A DNA stretch of 64,000 bases from Streptomyces rapamycinicus NRRL 5491 (GCF_024298965.1 NZ_CP085193.1:3844001-3908000); one strand, 5' to 3'; positions 55,012 to 64,000 are shown, counted from the first letter of the stretch. Notes: generated by a model from the letters alone, not told the origin. Numbers and translations: made by a program.

Positions 55012-57957
55012 GTGAGCGATGACGGTGATCTGATCACGCGTCCGCCCTTCCGCGATCCGCCCTTTCGCGATCCACGGCTGCCGGTGCGCACCCGCGTCGA
55101 GGATCTGCTGGCCCGGCTCACGCTGGATGAGCGGATCGCGATGCTCCACCAGTACGCGCCCGGAGTGGAACGGCTCGGCCTCGCGCCCTTCCGCACCGGA
55201 CAGGAAGCGCTCCACGGCGTCGCCTGGATGGGCCCTGCGACCGTCTTCCCCCAGGCCGTCGGGCTCGGCGCGACCTGGAACCCGGAGCTGGTGCGGCGCG
55301 TCGGCGAGGCGGTCGGCCGTGAGGCGCGGGCCATGCGCGCACGCGATCCGCGGGTGGGCCTCAATGTGTGGTCGCCGACGGTGAATCCGCTGCGCGATCC
55401 GCGCTGGGGCCGCAACGAGGAAGGGTACGCCGAGGATCCGTACCTCACCTCGGCCCTGGCCACGGCCTACACCCGTGGGCTGCGCGGCGACCACCCGGAT
55501 CGTTGGCGCACCGCGCCCGTCCTCAAGCACTGGCTGGCGCACAACAACGAGACCGACCGGGACACCACCTCCTCCTCGGTGCGGCCGCGGGTACTGCACG
55601 AATACGATCTGGCGGCCTTCCGCGGGGCGGTGCGGGCGGGTTCGGTGGCCGGGGTGATGCCCGCGTACAACCTGGTCAACGGGCGGCCCAACCACGTCTC
55701 TCCATATCTGCGCGAGCACTTGCGCACCTGGACCGGCCAGGAGCTGGTGGTCTGCTCCGACGCGGGCGCGCCGTCCAATCTGGTCGACTCCGAGCACTAC
55801 TTCGACACCCATGAGGAGGCCATCGCGGCGGCCCTGCGGGCGGGGGTGGACAGCTTCACCGACCACGACCAGAACCCGTCGAGGACGATCGCGCGGGTGC
55901 GGGGCGCGCTGGCGCGCGGGCTGATCGACGTGTCCACGGTCGACACGGCGGTGCGGCGGCTGCTGGGGATGCGGTGTGCGCTGGGCGAGTTCGACGACCC
56001 CGGCGGGCAACCAAAGGAATGCGACGGTGCCTTCGACACCCCCGCCCATCGGGCGCTCGCCCTGGAGGCCGCCGAACAGGCCGTCGTCCTGCTCACCAAC
56101 GACGGTCTGCTGCCGCTCTCCGAGAGCGCCGTCCGCACCCTCGCGGTCGTCGGTCCGCTCGCCGACGAGTGCGAGCTGGACTGGTACAGCGGCAGCCTGA
56201 TCCGCCGCAGTACGCCGCGCGAGGCGCTGGCCGAGCGGCTCGGCGCGGACCGGGTGGTGTTCGCGGACGGCCTGGACACCGTACGGCTGCGCACGGCGGC
56301 CGGTTGGGTGCGGGTGCCGGACGCGGCGACGGAGGACGAGGGTCCGACGGAGGACGAGGGTCCGGCGGAGGCGGTGGGCTCGCTCAACCCGGCGCATGCG
56401 GCGGGCCGTACCGATCCGCCGCCGCTGACCGTCGGCGACACCCCCACCGATCTGTCCCTGGCCGACTGGGGCGGCGGTGTGCTCACCCTGCGCGCGCCCT
56501 CCGGCCGCTGTCTGACCGTGGCCGAGGACGGCTTCGTCCGCGCGGCGGCGGAGCAGCCCGGGGGCTGGGTGGTCCAGGAGACGTTCACGCTCGAAGCGCA
56601 CCCCGGCGGACACCTCCTCAGGCACCTGGGGACGGGTGGCTACGTCTGTGTCGCCGCGGGCGGGCTGAAGGTTGCCGAACGTGACGGCGGCGAGGAGGGG
56701 ACCGGGACCGTCTTCCGGCTGGAGGTCGTCGAGCGCGGCGAGGACGCGGTGACCCGCGCCGCCGCGCGGGCGGACGCCGTGGTGGTCGTGGCGGGCAACG
56801 ACCCGCACATCGGCGGCCGGGAGACCGAGGACCGCACCACCCTCGCCCTGCCCGCCCAGCAGGAGCGGCTGTGGCGCGCGGCGCACGCCGCCAATCCGCG
56901 GACCGCGCTGGTGCTGACCTCGAGCTATCCGTACGCGGTCGCGGAGGCGGCCGATGCGCTGCCCGCGCTGCTGTGGACGGCGCACGGCGGCCAGGCGGCG
57001 GGCACGGCGCTGGCGCGGGTGCTGTTCGGGGACGTCTCACCGGCGGGGCGGCTGCCGCAGACCTGGTACGCCTCCGAGCACGATCTGCCCGATCCGCTCG
57101 ACTACGACATCATCGCCTCGCGCGCCACCTATCTGTACTTCGACGGCGCCCCGCTCTTCCCCTTCGGGCACGGCCTGTCGTACACCGCCTTCGCCTACGG
57201 CGAGCTGTCGGTGCGGCGGGAGGCGGGGCTGACCGTGGAGTGCGAGGTCACCAACTCCGGTCCGTGCGACGGCGAGGAGGTGGTGCAGATCTACGCGAGC
57301 GCCCCGGGGTCGCGGGTCCCGCTGCCGCACCGCCGGCTCATCGCCCATCGCAGGGTGTGGCTGCGCCGGGGTGAGAAGGTGCGGCTGTTCTTCACCGTTC
57401 CGGTCGAGGACGCGCTGGGCTTCTGGGACGTGGCGCACGGCCGCTGGACCGTCGACCCGGGGACGTACGAGATCCACGCGGGCGTGTCCAGCACGGACCT
57501 CCGCGGCACCGCCACCGTTACCGTCGAGGGCCCGCCGCCCGCACCGCGCCCGGTGCTGCGGCGCGGTCTGGAAGCCGCGGACTACGACGCGGCGGACGGG
57601 ATCGTGCTCGTGGACCGCGCCAAGGTCCGTGGGGACGCGGTGGCCTGCCATGACGGCGCGGTCGGCCGGCTGCTCTTCCGCGCCTGCGACTTCGGCGCGG
57701 GGGCGGTGTCGATGACGGTCGAGGCCGCGTACGAGGTGACTGGGGCGGGGGACGTCGCGGCGGAGGGCGCGACGGTCGAGGTGCACCTCGCCGACGGCAC
57801 CACCCTGGCCACCGCCGCCGTCCCGCCCACCGGCGGCCGCTACGTCTACACCACGGTCCGCGCCGCCCTGCCCACGTCGCCGGCCGGCGTGCGGGATCTG
57901 CACATCACGCTGCGCGGCGGCGGCCTGAGACTGGCCCGTCTCGGCTTCTCCGGTTGA
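55012..57957 (+). CDS. GH3 beta-glycosidase with inserted beta-trefoil-like and C-terminal domains
   Basis: 981 residues from a GTG at 55012 with AGAGGGG upstream; the frame is open further but includes the operators. No signal peptide is present, so it acts inside the cell. The GH3 N-terminal barrel has the nucleophile Asp250 in VVCSDAGAPS. The second domain carries the acid/base region RETEDRTTLALP (Glu604/606). Between about 440 and 580 lies an insertion with WGGGVLTLRAPSGRCLTV and YVCVAAGGLKVAERDG, like a beta-trefoil/fascin unit. A fibronectin-like domain follows the catalytic part and the last 130 residues resemble a CBM6-like jelly roll. Typical activity is beta-glucosidase or beta-xylosidase on imported oligosaccharides. 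It is divergent from the importer operon. Confidence 0.93.
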   Translation: MSDDGDLITRPPFRDPPFRDPRLPVRTRVEDLLARLTLDERIAMLHQYAPGVERLGLAPFRTGQEALHGVAWMGPATVFPQAVGLGATWNPELVRRVGEAVGREARAMRARDPRVGLNVWSPTVNPLRDPRWGRNEEGYAEDPYLTSALATAYTRGLRGDHPDRWRTAPVLKHWLAHNNETDRDTTSSSVRPRVLHEYDLAAFRGAVRAGSVAGVMPAYNLVNGRPNHVSPYLREHLRTWTGQELVVCSDAGAPSNLVDSEHYFDTHEEAIAAALRAGVDSFTDHDQNPSRTIARVRGALARGLIDVSTVDTAVRRLLGMRCALGEFDDPGGQPKECDGAFDTPAHRALALEAAEQAVVLLTNDGLLPLSESAVRTLAVVGPLADECELDWYSGSLIRRSTPREALAERLGADRVVFADGLDTVRLRTAAGWVRVPDAATEDEGPTEDEGPAEAVGSLNPAHAAGRTDPPPLTVGDTPTDLSLADWGGGVLTLRAPSGRCLTVAEDGFVRAAAEQPGGWVVQETFTLEAHPGGHLLRHLGTGGYVCVAAGGLKVAERDGGEEGTGTVFRLEVVERGEDAVTRAAARADAVVVVAGNDPHIGGRETEDRTTLALPAQQERLWRAAHAANPRTALVLTSSYPYAVAEAADALPALLWTAHGGQAAGTALARVLFGDVSPAGRLPQTWYASEHDLPDPLDYDIIASRATYLYFDGAPLFPFGHGLSYTAFAYGELSVRREAGLTVECEVTNSGPCDGEEVVQIYASAPGSRVPLPHRRLIAHRRVWLRRGEKVRLFFTVPVEDALGFWDVAHGRWTVDPGTYEIHAGVSSTDLRGTATVTVEGPPPAPRPVLRRGLEAADYDAADGIVLVDRAKVRGDAVACHDGAVGRLLFRACDFGAGAVSMTVEAAYEVTGAGDVAAEGATVEVHLADGTTLATAAVPPTGGRYVYTTVRAALPTSPAGVRDLHITLRGGGLRLARLGFSG

Positions 57958-58002
57958 GGGTCCGGAGTGGCCGGGACGGGTCAACCCGCTGCCTTCCCCA
58001 TA

Positions 58003-58029
58003 CGCCGGGCCCCGCGGCGGGGCCCGGCG
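58003..58029. terminator. 12-bp hairpin between GH3 and aldehyde dehydrogenase genes
   Basis: CGCCGGGCCCCG (58003-58014) and its complement (58018-58029), 3-nt loop, between convergent stops at 57957 and 58039. Confidence 0.88.
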
Positions 58030-58038
58030 GTGGGTGGG

Positions 58039-59499
58039 TCAGAGGTCGAGGCCGGTGAGGACCATGACCCGTTCGTAGGTGTAGTCCTCCATCGCGTACC
58101 GCACGCCCTCGCGGCCGACGCCGGACCTCTTGGCGCCGCCGTAGGGCATCTGGTCGGCGCGGTACGAGGGCACATCGCCGATGATCACGCCGCCGACCTC
58201 CAGCGCGCGGTGGGCGCGGAAGGCGGTCCGCACCTCGCGGGTGAAGACGCCCGCCTGGAGGCCGTACTTGGAGTCGTTGACGGCCGCGAACGCCTCGTCC
58301 TCGTCCGCCACCTTGTGCAGGGTGAGCACCGGTCCGAAGATCTCCTCGCAGGAGACGGTGACATCGGCGGGGACGTCCGCGAGCACGGTCGGGGCGTAGC
58401 TCGAACCCTCGCGCTTGCCGCCGGTGAGCAGCTTCGCACCGGCCCGGACGGCCTCGTCCACCCAGGACTCGACGCGCTTGGCGGCGTCCTCGCTGATCAG
58501 CGGGCCGACATCGGTGGCGTCCTCGGTCGGATCGCCGGTGGCCTGCGCCTCGACGGCCGCGACGATCTTCGGCACGAGCTCCTCGTAGACGGACGCGTCC
58601 GCGATCACCCGCTGCACGGAGATGCAGGACTGTCCGCCCTGGTAGTTGGAGAAGGTGCCGATGCGGGTGGCCGCCCAGTCGAGGTCGGCCTCGGCGGCGT
58701 AGTCCGACAGCACGACCGCGGCGCCGTTGCCACCGAGCTCCAGGGTGCAGTGCTTGAGCGGCACCGACTCCTTGATCGCGTAGCCGACCTTCTCCGAACC
58801 GGTGAAGGAGATGACCGGCAGCCGCTCGTCCTGGACCAGCGCGGGCATCCGGTCGTTGGGCACCGTAAGGACGCTCCAGGAGCCCGCCGGGAGGTCGGTC
58901 TCGGCCAGCAGCTCACCGAGGATCAACGCGGACAGCGGGGTCGCGGGCGCCGGCTTGAGGATGATCGGCGTGCCGACGGCGATCGCCGGGGCGACCTTGT
59001 GGGCGCTGAGGTTCAGCGGGAAGTTGAACGGCGCGATGCCGAGGACGGTGCCGCGCGGGAAGCGGCGGGTCAGCGCGAGCCGCCCGGTGCCACCGGCGTC
59101 GGTGTCCAGCCGCTGGGCGTCCCCGCTGTTGAAGCGGCGGGCCTCCTCGGCCGCGAACCGGAAGACGGACACGGCGCGGCCCACCTCGCCGCGCGCCCAC
59201 TTGATCGGCTTGCCGTTCTCGTCCGAGATCAGCCGGGCGATCTCCTCGCCGCGCTCGGCGAGACGGCGCGACACATGGTCCAGCGCGGCGGCCCGGACGT
59301 GCGCGGGGGACGCGGCGAACTCCTCACGCACCGCGTCGGCCGCGGCCACGGCCTCCTCGATCTGGGCATCGGTGGGAACGCTCACCACGCCGACGCGGCG
59401 GCCGTCCCAGGGCGAGGTGACCTCGAGCGTGCTCTCGCCCGTCGCCTTACGGCCGGCGAGCCAGAACGCGTGGGTGACAGCTTCGTGTGTGTCTGGCAC
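58039..59499 (-). CDS. NAD(P)-dependent aldehyde dehydrogenase
   Basis: 486 residues from a GTG at 59499 (VPDTHEAVTHAFWLAG); the upstream continuation is repetitive and not coding. It has the catalytic Cys292 in GGQSCISVQ, general-base Glu254 in CTLELGGNG, NAD-binding ILKPAP, SFTGSEKVG and EEIFGPVL. The subfamily resembles succinate-semialdehyde/GABA-linked dehydrogenases, but the substrate is not certain. It is downstream of a PucR-type regulator gene on the same strand, which often controls amine or nitrogen use, so amine- or GABA-derived aldehydes are plausible substrates. Confidence 0.95.
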   Translation of the reverse strand: MPDTHEAVTHAFWLAGRKATGESTLEVTSPWDGRRVGVVSVPTDAQIEEAVAAADAVREEFAASPAHVRAAALDHVSRRLAERGEEIARLISDENGKPIKWARGEVGRAVSVFRFAAEEARRFNSGDAQRLDTDAGGTGRLALTRRFPRGTVLGIAPFNFPLNLSAHKVAPAIAVGTPIILKPAPATPLSALILGELLAETDLPAGSWSVLTVPNDRMPALVQDERLPVISFTGSEKVGYAIKESVPLKHCTLELGGNGAAVVLSDYAAEADLDWAATRIGTFSNYQGGQSCISVQRVIADASVYEELVPKIVAAVEAQATGDPTEDATDVGPLISEDAAKRVESWVDEAVRAGAKLLTGGKREGSSYAPTVLADVPADVTVSCEEIFGPVLTLHKVADEDEAFAAVNDSKYGLQAGVFTREVRTAFRAHRALEVGGVIIGDVPSYRADQMPYGGAKRSGVGREGVRYAMEDYTYERVMVLTGLDL

Positions 59500-59777
59500 A
59501 GCGGATCCCGACCCTTCTGAAGTGGTGTCTCTCCTCCCACCGTAGGCGTGCCCCGCCCGCTCGGCGTTTGTCCGAGGCGTAGCAGTCGGACGCGCGGGGG
59601 CTACGCAATGGCGTGCCGGAATGGGGAGGGACCGGGAGGAGGCGGGTATGGGCGGTGACCGGAGTGGGGCGGCTGGGGCGGTGATCGGGAAGAGTCGGCG
59701 GCTCGGGGCGGGGGCGAAGGCGGAGGTGGAGGCGAAGGCGAAGGCGGAGGTGGAGGGCGGAAGCGGGCGGTTCAGGT
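59500..59777 (-). other. intergenic region with a purine-rich repeat, PucR gene to aldehyde dehydrogenase gene
   Basis: 278 bp without a gene. It holds two perfect copies of GCGAAGGCGGAGGTGGAG (59714-59731 and 59738-59755), 24 bp apart, in a stretch almost free of T. The aldehyde dehydrogenase promoter should lie here. Confidence 0.7.
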
Positions 59778-61529
59778 TCAGGCCGAGGTGCCGGGGGCCG
59801 TGGCCTTGAGGGCCAGCCAGAGCTCCATGCGGACGTCCGGGTCGTCCAGCGAGCGGCCCAGGATCTCCTCGACGCGGCGCATCCGGTAACGCAGGGTGTG
59901 CCGGTGGACGCCGAGGTCGGCGGCGGCCGCGTCCCACTGGCCGTGCCGGGAGAGCCAGGCACGCAACGAGGCGACCAGATCGCCCCGGCCGGTGGCGTCG
60001 TGCTCGTGCAGGGCGCGCAGCATGCCGTCGGCGAACGCCCTGACGGCGTCGTCGGCGAGCAGGGGCAGTACCGAACCCGCCGCCACCTGCTCGTGCTCGA
60101 CCAGCATCCGGCCGCGGCGGCGCGCCACCGACAGCGCCTGCTCCGCCTGGCGGTAGGCGGCCGCGGCGGCGATGGGTCCAGCGGGGGCGGACAGCCCGAT
60201 GACGAGCTCGTCGCCGCGGGGCGCGGCGACCGCGGCGCGGTCACGGGGGCGGGCCTTCGTACCCCGGCGGTCCTCGACGGCCCGGGCGTGCTCGGCGCAT
60301 GCAGCGACCGCCGCCCCGCCGTCGGGGGCCAGCACGATGAGCCGCTCACCGTCGGGCACGACCAGCACCGACTCGCCGATACGGGCCGCGGCCGCCTCCA
60401 TGGTGTCGACGAGCGTGCCGAGGGGATCGGCCGCCTCGGCTTCACCCGCGGCCGTGGTGGTCGCTTCGGTGGGGAGTTCCGCGGGGGCGTCGTCCGCGGC
60501 GGACGGCGCCGCGTGCGCCTGCTGGGCCGTACCGCCGGACGGCACCTCGGCGACCAGCATCCGGAACGGCGCGTCGAGCAGCCCGCCGTACAGCCGCCCG
60601 GCGACCGCCCGCGCATGGTCGGGCTCACCCGCGAGCAGCATCCGCAGCACGGCGGCGCCGAGCCGCTGCTCGGCCTCCTGGAGGGCGCGGGAACGCTCGG
60701 TGGTCAGCGTCAGCAGCGCGACCGCGGAGTGCACGGCGTAGCGCTCGGCGGTGCCCAGCGGCGCGCCCGTGCCGACCGCGAGCACCCCACGCGTACGGCG
60801 CCCGGTGCCCAGCGACTGGAGCTCCACCCGGTCGGCGACGGCCGAGTCCTCGGCCGGTTCCGCGCCCGTGGCCCCGGCCGGTCCGCAGCCCCCGCCGACC
60901 ACGATGCTCGCGGGGCCGGGGCGGGAGCGCAGCCGCTCGACGTCGGCGGTGAGCCGGGCGGCGCGGCGCGCGGCCCAGTCGGGGGCGGCGGCGACCACGG
61001 CGCCGGAGACGTCGTAGAGCGCGGCCCAGCCGTCGAGGTGGGCGGCGAGCCGGGCGAGCAGCGCGGTGGGCCCCTCGGCGCCGATGGCGGCGCGGGTCAG
61101 CTCGCGCTGCGCCTCGAACCCGGCCGTCACGGCCCGGTACTGGTCCGCGGCTATCGCCGCGGAGACGGCCTTGCTGATCGCGATGAACGGGGTGCGGCGG
61201 GGCACGCCAAGCAGCGGCAGCCCCTCCTCCTTGGCGGCCGTGGCGAGCGCGGGCGGCACCTCGGCGTAGTTGACGCCGAGCGCGAAGCCGAGCCCCACCA
61301 CTCCCGCGCCCACCAGCCGCCGCACATAGCGGCTCATCTCCTCCGGGTCATCCGCCTCGATCTGCATCGCGGTGATCAGGAGCAGTTCGCCGCCGTCCAT
61401 ATAGGGCACGGGGTCGGCCAGCTCGCTGACATGCGCCCAGCGCACGGGCGTCTCCAGCCGGTCCTCGCCCGCGAGGACGGACAGCTTGAGACCGGGATGG
61501 CGGACGAGTGAGGCGAGCGTGGGAGGCAT
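59778..61529 (-). CDS. PucR-family transcriptional regulator
   Basis: A 583-residue protein. The N-terminal PucR domain (LASLVRHPGLKLSVLAGEDR) runs to about 125, a GAF/GGDEF-like middle part follows, with an Ala/Thr-rich insert (residues about 345-375), and the C-terminal PucR-type helix-turn-helix is DLGVHRHTLRYRMRRVEEIL. Family members respond to purines, amines, GABA or proline. Position suggests that it controls the downstream aldehyde dehydrogenase gene, 278 bp away on the same strand. Confidence 0.95.
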   Translation of the reverse strand: MPPTLASLVRHPGLKLSVLAGEDRLETPVRWAHVSELADPVPYMDGGELLLITAMQIEADDPEEMSRYVRRLVGAGVVGLGFALGVNYAEVPPALATAAKEEGLPLLGVPRRTPFIAISKAVSAAIAADQYRAVTAGFEAQRELTRAAIGAEGPTALLARLAAHLDGWAALYDVSGAVVAAAPDWAARRAARLTADVERLRSRPGPASIVVGGGCGPAGATGAEPAEDSAVADRVELQSLGTGRRTRGVLAVGTGAPLGTAERYAVHSAVALLTLTTERSRALQEAEQRLGAAVLRMLLAGEPDHARAVAGRLYGGLLDAPFRMLVAEVPSGGTAQQAHAAPSAADDAPAELPTEATTTAAGEAEAADPLGTLVDTMEAAAARIGESVLVVPDGERLIVLAPDGGAAVAACAEHARAVEDRRGTKARPRDRAAVAAPRGDELVIGLSAPAGPIAAAAAYRQAEQALSVARRRGRMLVEHEQVAAGSVLPLLADDAVRAFADGMLRALHEHDATGRGDLVASLRAWLSRHGQWDAAAADLGVHRHTLRYRMRRVEEILGRSLDDPDVRMELWLALKATAPGTSA

Positions 61530-61675
61530 GGCACCTTCGAAGCGAATGCGACGACTTGCGACGACTTCACCGTCCCGTATGAACGGCTACTGCCGATTCT
61601 GCCTCAATGGAGGAAAACGCGGAATTGACGGCCTGATTTCGCCACGGGTATGGCCGTGACGCTGCGGTTCCGGTG

Positions 61676-61701
61676 GCCCCGGCCACCATGGCGGCCGGGG
61701 C
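61676..61701 (-). terminator. 9-bp hairpin after the ATPase gene
   Basis: GCCCCGGCC (61676-61684) and GGCCGGGGC (61693-61701), 8-nt loop, 100 bp downstream of the ATPase stop and upstream of the PucR gene. Confidence 0.6.
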
Positions 61702-61744
61702 AACCGTGGCGACCAGAGCAGAGCGGCCAATGACGGCGATGAGG

Positions 61745-61793
61745 ACCGACCGGAACGGCCGGAACGACCGCACCGACCGGAACGCCCGGAACG
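61745..61793. repeat. 22-bp direct repeat
   Basis: Copies at 61745-61766 and 61772-61793, one mismatch, built of ACCGACCGGAACG and CCGGAACG. The rest of the 272-bp gap (61530-61801) shows no gene. Confidence 0.8.
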
Positions 61794-61801
61794 GCCGCCG
61801 A

Positions 61802-63970
61802 TCACCCGCGCAGATCCACCAGAACCGGGGGCCCGCCCTCGCCCCTTACGGAGGTCACCGACAGCACCGCATGCCCCGGGGGGACCGCATGGGCCAGTTC
61901 CGAGGCGGACCAGCGCTCGCGCTCCACCGTCCGTACGGTCACCGACTGGGTGGTCACCGCCCTGCCGGTGGCGACCTTACGGATGAAGTGCAGGACCTTG
62001 GTGAGCGGCTCCTCGGCGATGATCTGCCGGTCGGTGACATCCCGGGTCTCGACCCACTCCGTCCCCCACACCTCGGCGAACCGCGCCCCGTCCCAGGTCG
62101 TCACCCCGGCACAGGCCATCCGGCAGCCGACCGCGCCGAGCAGCGCGCTGCGCAGTGACTCGGGCACGTCGTCGAGGGTGCGGAGGGTGAGCACGGCGCC
62201 CGCGTGGGCGGAGCGGAGCCGCTGGATGCCGCGCAGGGCCTCGGGAGTGATGGTGTGCGAGGCGTCGTCCAGGACCAGGCAGGCGAACAGCGAACGGTCG
62301 ACCCGGCCCACGGCGCACTCGGTGAACTGCGCCAGGACCAGCCGCGCCAGCATCCGCGACGCCTCCGCATGGCCGCGCTCGGGCAGGTCGATACGGACCC
62401 GGAGGGGGTGTTCGAGGGCGCGGAGCGAGAACGGGCGGCGGTCGCCCGCGGTGTCGAAGAAATCGGCGAACGCGGGCCGGTCCAGCAGCGCGATCCGGTC
62501 CGCGAGCAGCGCGCCCACGTCCCCGGGCGCACCCGACTGCCGGACCCGCGCCTCCAGCTCACGGGCCTGCGCCCGCTCCCCCGCCTCGTCCAGCGCCTCA
62601 CGCAGCGCGTTGACTGCCGTCTTGGAACCGTCCAGCAGCTCCCGCAGATCCGGGACGGACGGGAAGCGGCCGTGGGCGGCGCGGTAGGGGCCGAGCAACT
62701 GGGCCAGCGCGGTGGCGGCGCGCCGGCTGTCCCCGCCGGGCAGCGAGGCCGCCATGTCGCCGATCAGGGCCTCGGCGAGGATGCCCGCGGCCTCGTCGGG
62801 GTCGGTGGTGCCGCCGTAGAGGTCGAGGTCATAGCCGGAGTCGGGCCGGCCGATCTTCACGACGACGTCGAACGCCTCATCCGCCCCGAGCCCGGCCCCC
62901 GCCGCCCCGACCGCCACGACCGCGACCTGCCCGGCGAGCGCCTGCAGACACAGCGACTCCACGACGGGCCGCACCACCCGCCCCGTCTTCCCCGAACCGG
63001 GCGGCCCGACGGCCAGCAGCGAGGTGCCGAGCACCTCGGGATCGAGGGCGAGCCCGACGCCACGGTGCTGGTAAGGATTGCGGGGATCCTCAGCCGCGGT
63101 GCCGAGGCGGACCTGATGGGCGAGGAGATCATGCCGCGCCGTCCGGGCGGGCAGATCCCGCGCCCCGGACGGATGGCCGTACGAGGCGGCGCCATTGCGC
63201 AGCACGGTGTCGGTGAACGAGGCGAGCGAATTCCGCCCCGCCCGCACGGACTGCCAGGCGCGCTCGATCCGGGCGTGGTCGACGTCATTCATCGCCCCCC
63301 CGCGCGCGTCCGCCGCCAGCCGATCAGCCGCACTGTGGCCCCCCGCGGCCCGCAATTGCGGCCACTCCACCGGATCCCCCTCCGGCCGCCCCGCGGCAGC
63401 CGCCTCAGGAGCGGGCTCATCCCAGGCCCGCCGGAAAAGGGGCGCGACGTAACGGCGCCAGACCTCGGGCCAGTGGCCGACGCGACCGAAGATCACGGCG
63501 AGGACCCCTGCGAAGATGACTTGGTAGATGCGCCAAGCCCAGACGAACGCCATCTTGTCGTCGCCTTCGACCCAGGACTCCGGGGTCAGCAAGTACAGCG
63601 GCCAGAGGTAGAAGCTGCCGAAGTACTCGTAATAGATCAGTGACCAGACCAGCCAGCCGCACAGGGCCGAGATCAGGGCCCCGCTGAGCAGCCGCTGCCC
63701 CGGAATCCGATCCGGCTCCTCCGGTGCCTTCGGCTTGTGCTCGTACGTCCACACCCCCGGCCCCGCCTCGGATCGCGGAGCGCGCAGCCAGGCGACGAAG
63801 GACGGGCGGGCCGCGGGCGCGGGGACCGGAGGGGCGCCGGGGGCCGCCGGGGGCGCGGTCGGCGGCATCGGCGGCGGGGTGGCCGGAAAGGAAGGCGGGG
63901 ATTGCGGAGGCGGGGGTGGGGGCGGGTTGTGGCGTGTGCTGCGTGGGTCGAACGTGCCCTCGGTGTCCAT
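61802..63970 (-). CDS. membrane-associated P-loop ATPase of the FtsK/TraG-like group, unknown role
   Basis: A 722-residue protein with AAGGGG before the ATG at 63970. The N-terminus is Pro-rich (to about 55). Two membrane helices lie near 95-130 and 145-165 (ALISALCGWLVWSLIYYEYF; YQVIFAGVLAVIFG). A cytoplasmic ATPase follows with Walker A GPPGSGKTGRV (near 322) and Walker B LFACLVLDDAS (near 565). It also has RDVTDRQIIAEEPLTKVLHF near the C-terminus. The layout is like conjugative coupling proteins and EccC-type motors, but no DNA-translocation or ESX signature is present, and the residues after Walker B are D-D rather than D-E. Homologues occur widely in Streptomyces; function is unknown. 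Confidence 0.88.
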   Translation of the reverse strand: MDTEGTFDPRSTRHNPPPPPPPQSPPSFPATPPPMPPTAPPAAPGAPPVPAPAARPSFVAWLRAPRSEAGPGVWTYEHKPKAPEEPDRIPGQRLLSGALISALCGWLVWSLIYYEYFGSFYLWPLYLLTPESWVEGDDKMAFVWAWRIYQVIFAGVLAVIFGRVGHWPEVWRRYVAPLFRRAWDEPAPEAAAAGRPEGDPVEWPQLRAAGGHSAADRLAADARGGAMNDVDHARIERAWQSVRAGRNSLASFTDTVLRNGAASYGHPSGARDLPARTARHDLLAHQVRLGTAAEDPRNPYQHRGVGLALDPEVLGTSLLAVGPPGSGKTGRVVRPVVESLCLQALAGQVAVVAVGAAGAGLGADEAFDVVVKIGRPDSGYDLDLYGGTTDPDEAAGILAEALIGDMAASLPGGDSRRAATALAQLLGPYRAAHGRFPSVPDLRELLDGSKTAVNALREALDEAGERAQARELEARVRQSGAPGDVGALLADRIALLDRPAFADFFDTAGDRRPFSLRALEHPLRVRIDLPERGHAEASRMLARLVLAQFTECAVGRVDRSLFACLVLDDASHTITPEALRGIQRLRSAHAGAVLTLRTLDDVPESLRSALLGAVGCRMACAGVTTWDGARFAEVWGTEWVETRDVTDRQIIAEEPLTKVLHFIRKVATGRAVTTQSVTVRTVERERWSASELAHAVPPGHAVLSVTSVRGEGGPPVLVDLRG

Positions 63971-64000
63971 GTGCTGCCCCTTGCCCCCTGACCGGCTGTT

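Noticed and set aside
59620..59810. Short plus-strand frame in the PucR/aldehyde dehydrogenase gap
   Set aside because: It is made of the purine-rich repeat (Glu/Ala/Lys/Val codons), runs antisense into the PucR gene and has no credible start context.

Overview
The window is very GC-rich chromosomal DNA with codon bias, gene order and families typical of Streptomyces or a close relative. The ribosome-assembly operon, the proS-ispG-dxr block and the adjoining type VII secretion (ESX) locus are arranged as in the conserved core of Streptomyces chromosomes. No rRNA, tRNA, CRISPR array or insertion sequence was found.

1-23030 (plus the ATPase gene to 26640) is an ESX/type VII secretion locus. 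The core machine is eccD (minus) and eccC (plus) back to back, eccB-mycP (minus) and eccE plus an accessory gene (plus) back to back, a pair of WXG100 genes, and an EspI/MinD-like ATPase with a very long Pro-rich N-terminus. Between these lie two copies of one three-gene cassette: a small helical protein, a WXG-type protein with a long Pro-rich tail, and a second kind of mycosin. One copy is at 16948-13620 and the other at 5056-1743. There are thus three subtilisin-like mycosins in one locus. A four-gene operon at 13393-11145 (YbaB-like, EspC-like, WXG protein with a long hydrophobic Gly/Ala-rich region, small membrane protein) looks like an effector cassette. The extreme left (1-1657) is visibly AT-richer than the rest. 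It carries the end of a large unknown protein and a lipoprotein, possibly another effector/partner pair.

26641-35077 is the translation and ribosome-maturation operon on the minus strand: rimP-nusA-ylxR-infB-ylxP-rbfA-truB-ribF. Divergent from it are two ferritin-like genes (one a Tat lipoprotein) and an APH-fold protein that lacks its catalytic residues.

37570-46942 (minus) holds proS, two GNAT acetyltransferases, ispG, a site-2 protease, dxr and a long acyl-CoA dehydrogenase.

46943-57957 is a plant-polysaccharide locus: a LacI regulator, a secreted GH12 glucanase, GH42 and GH3 glycosidases, and an ABC importer (Tat-lipoprotein binding protein and two permeases, no ATPase). Four near-identical 14-bp palindromes (TCGAAGCGCTTCGA type) sit in the two control regions, two before the LacI gene and two between the binding-protein and GH3 genes, so the locus looks like a self-contained regulon.

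58003-63970 holds an aldehyde dehydrogenase, a PucR-type regulator and a membrane-associated P-loop ATPase of unknown role. Many gene ends carry perfect 9-19 bp hairpins without U-tracts, the usual Streptomyces terminator style.
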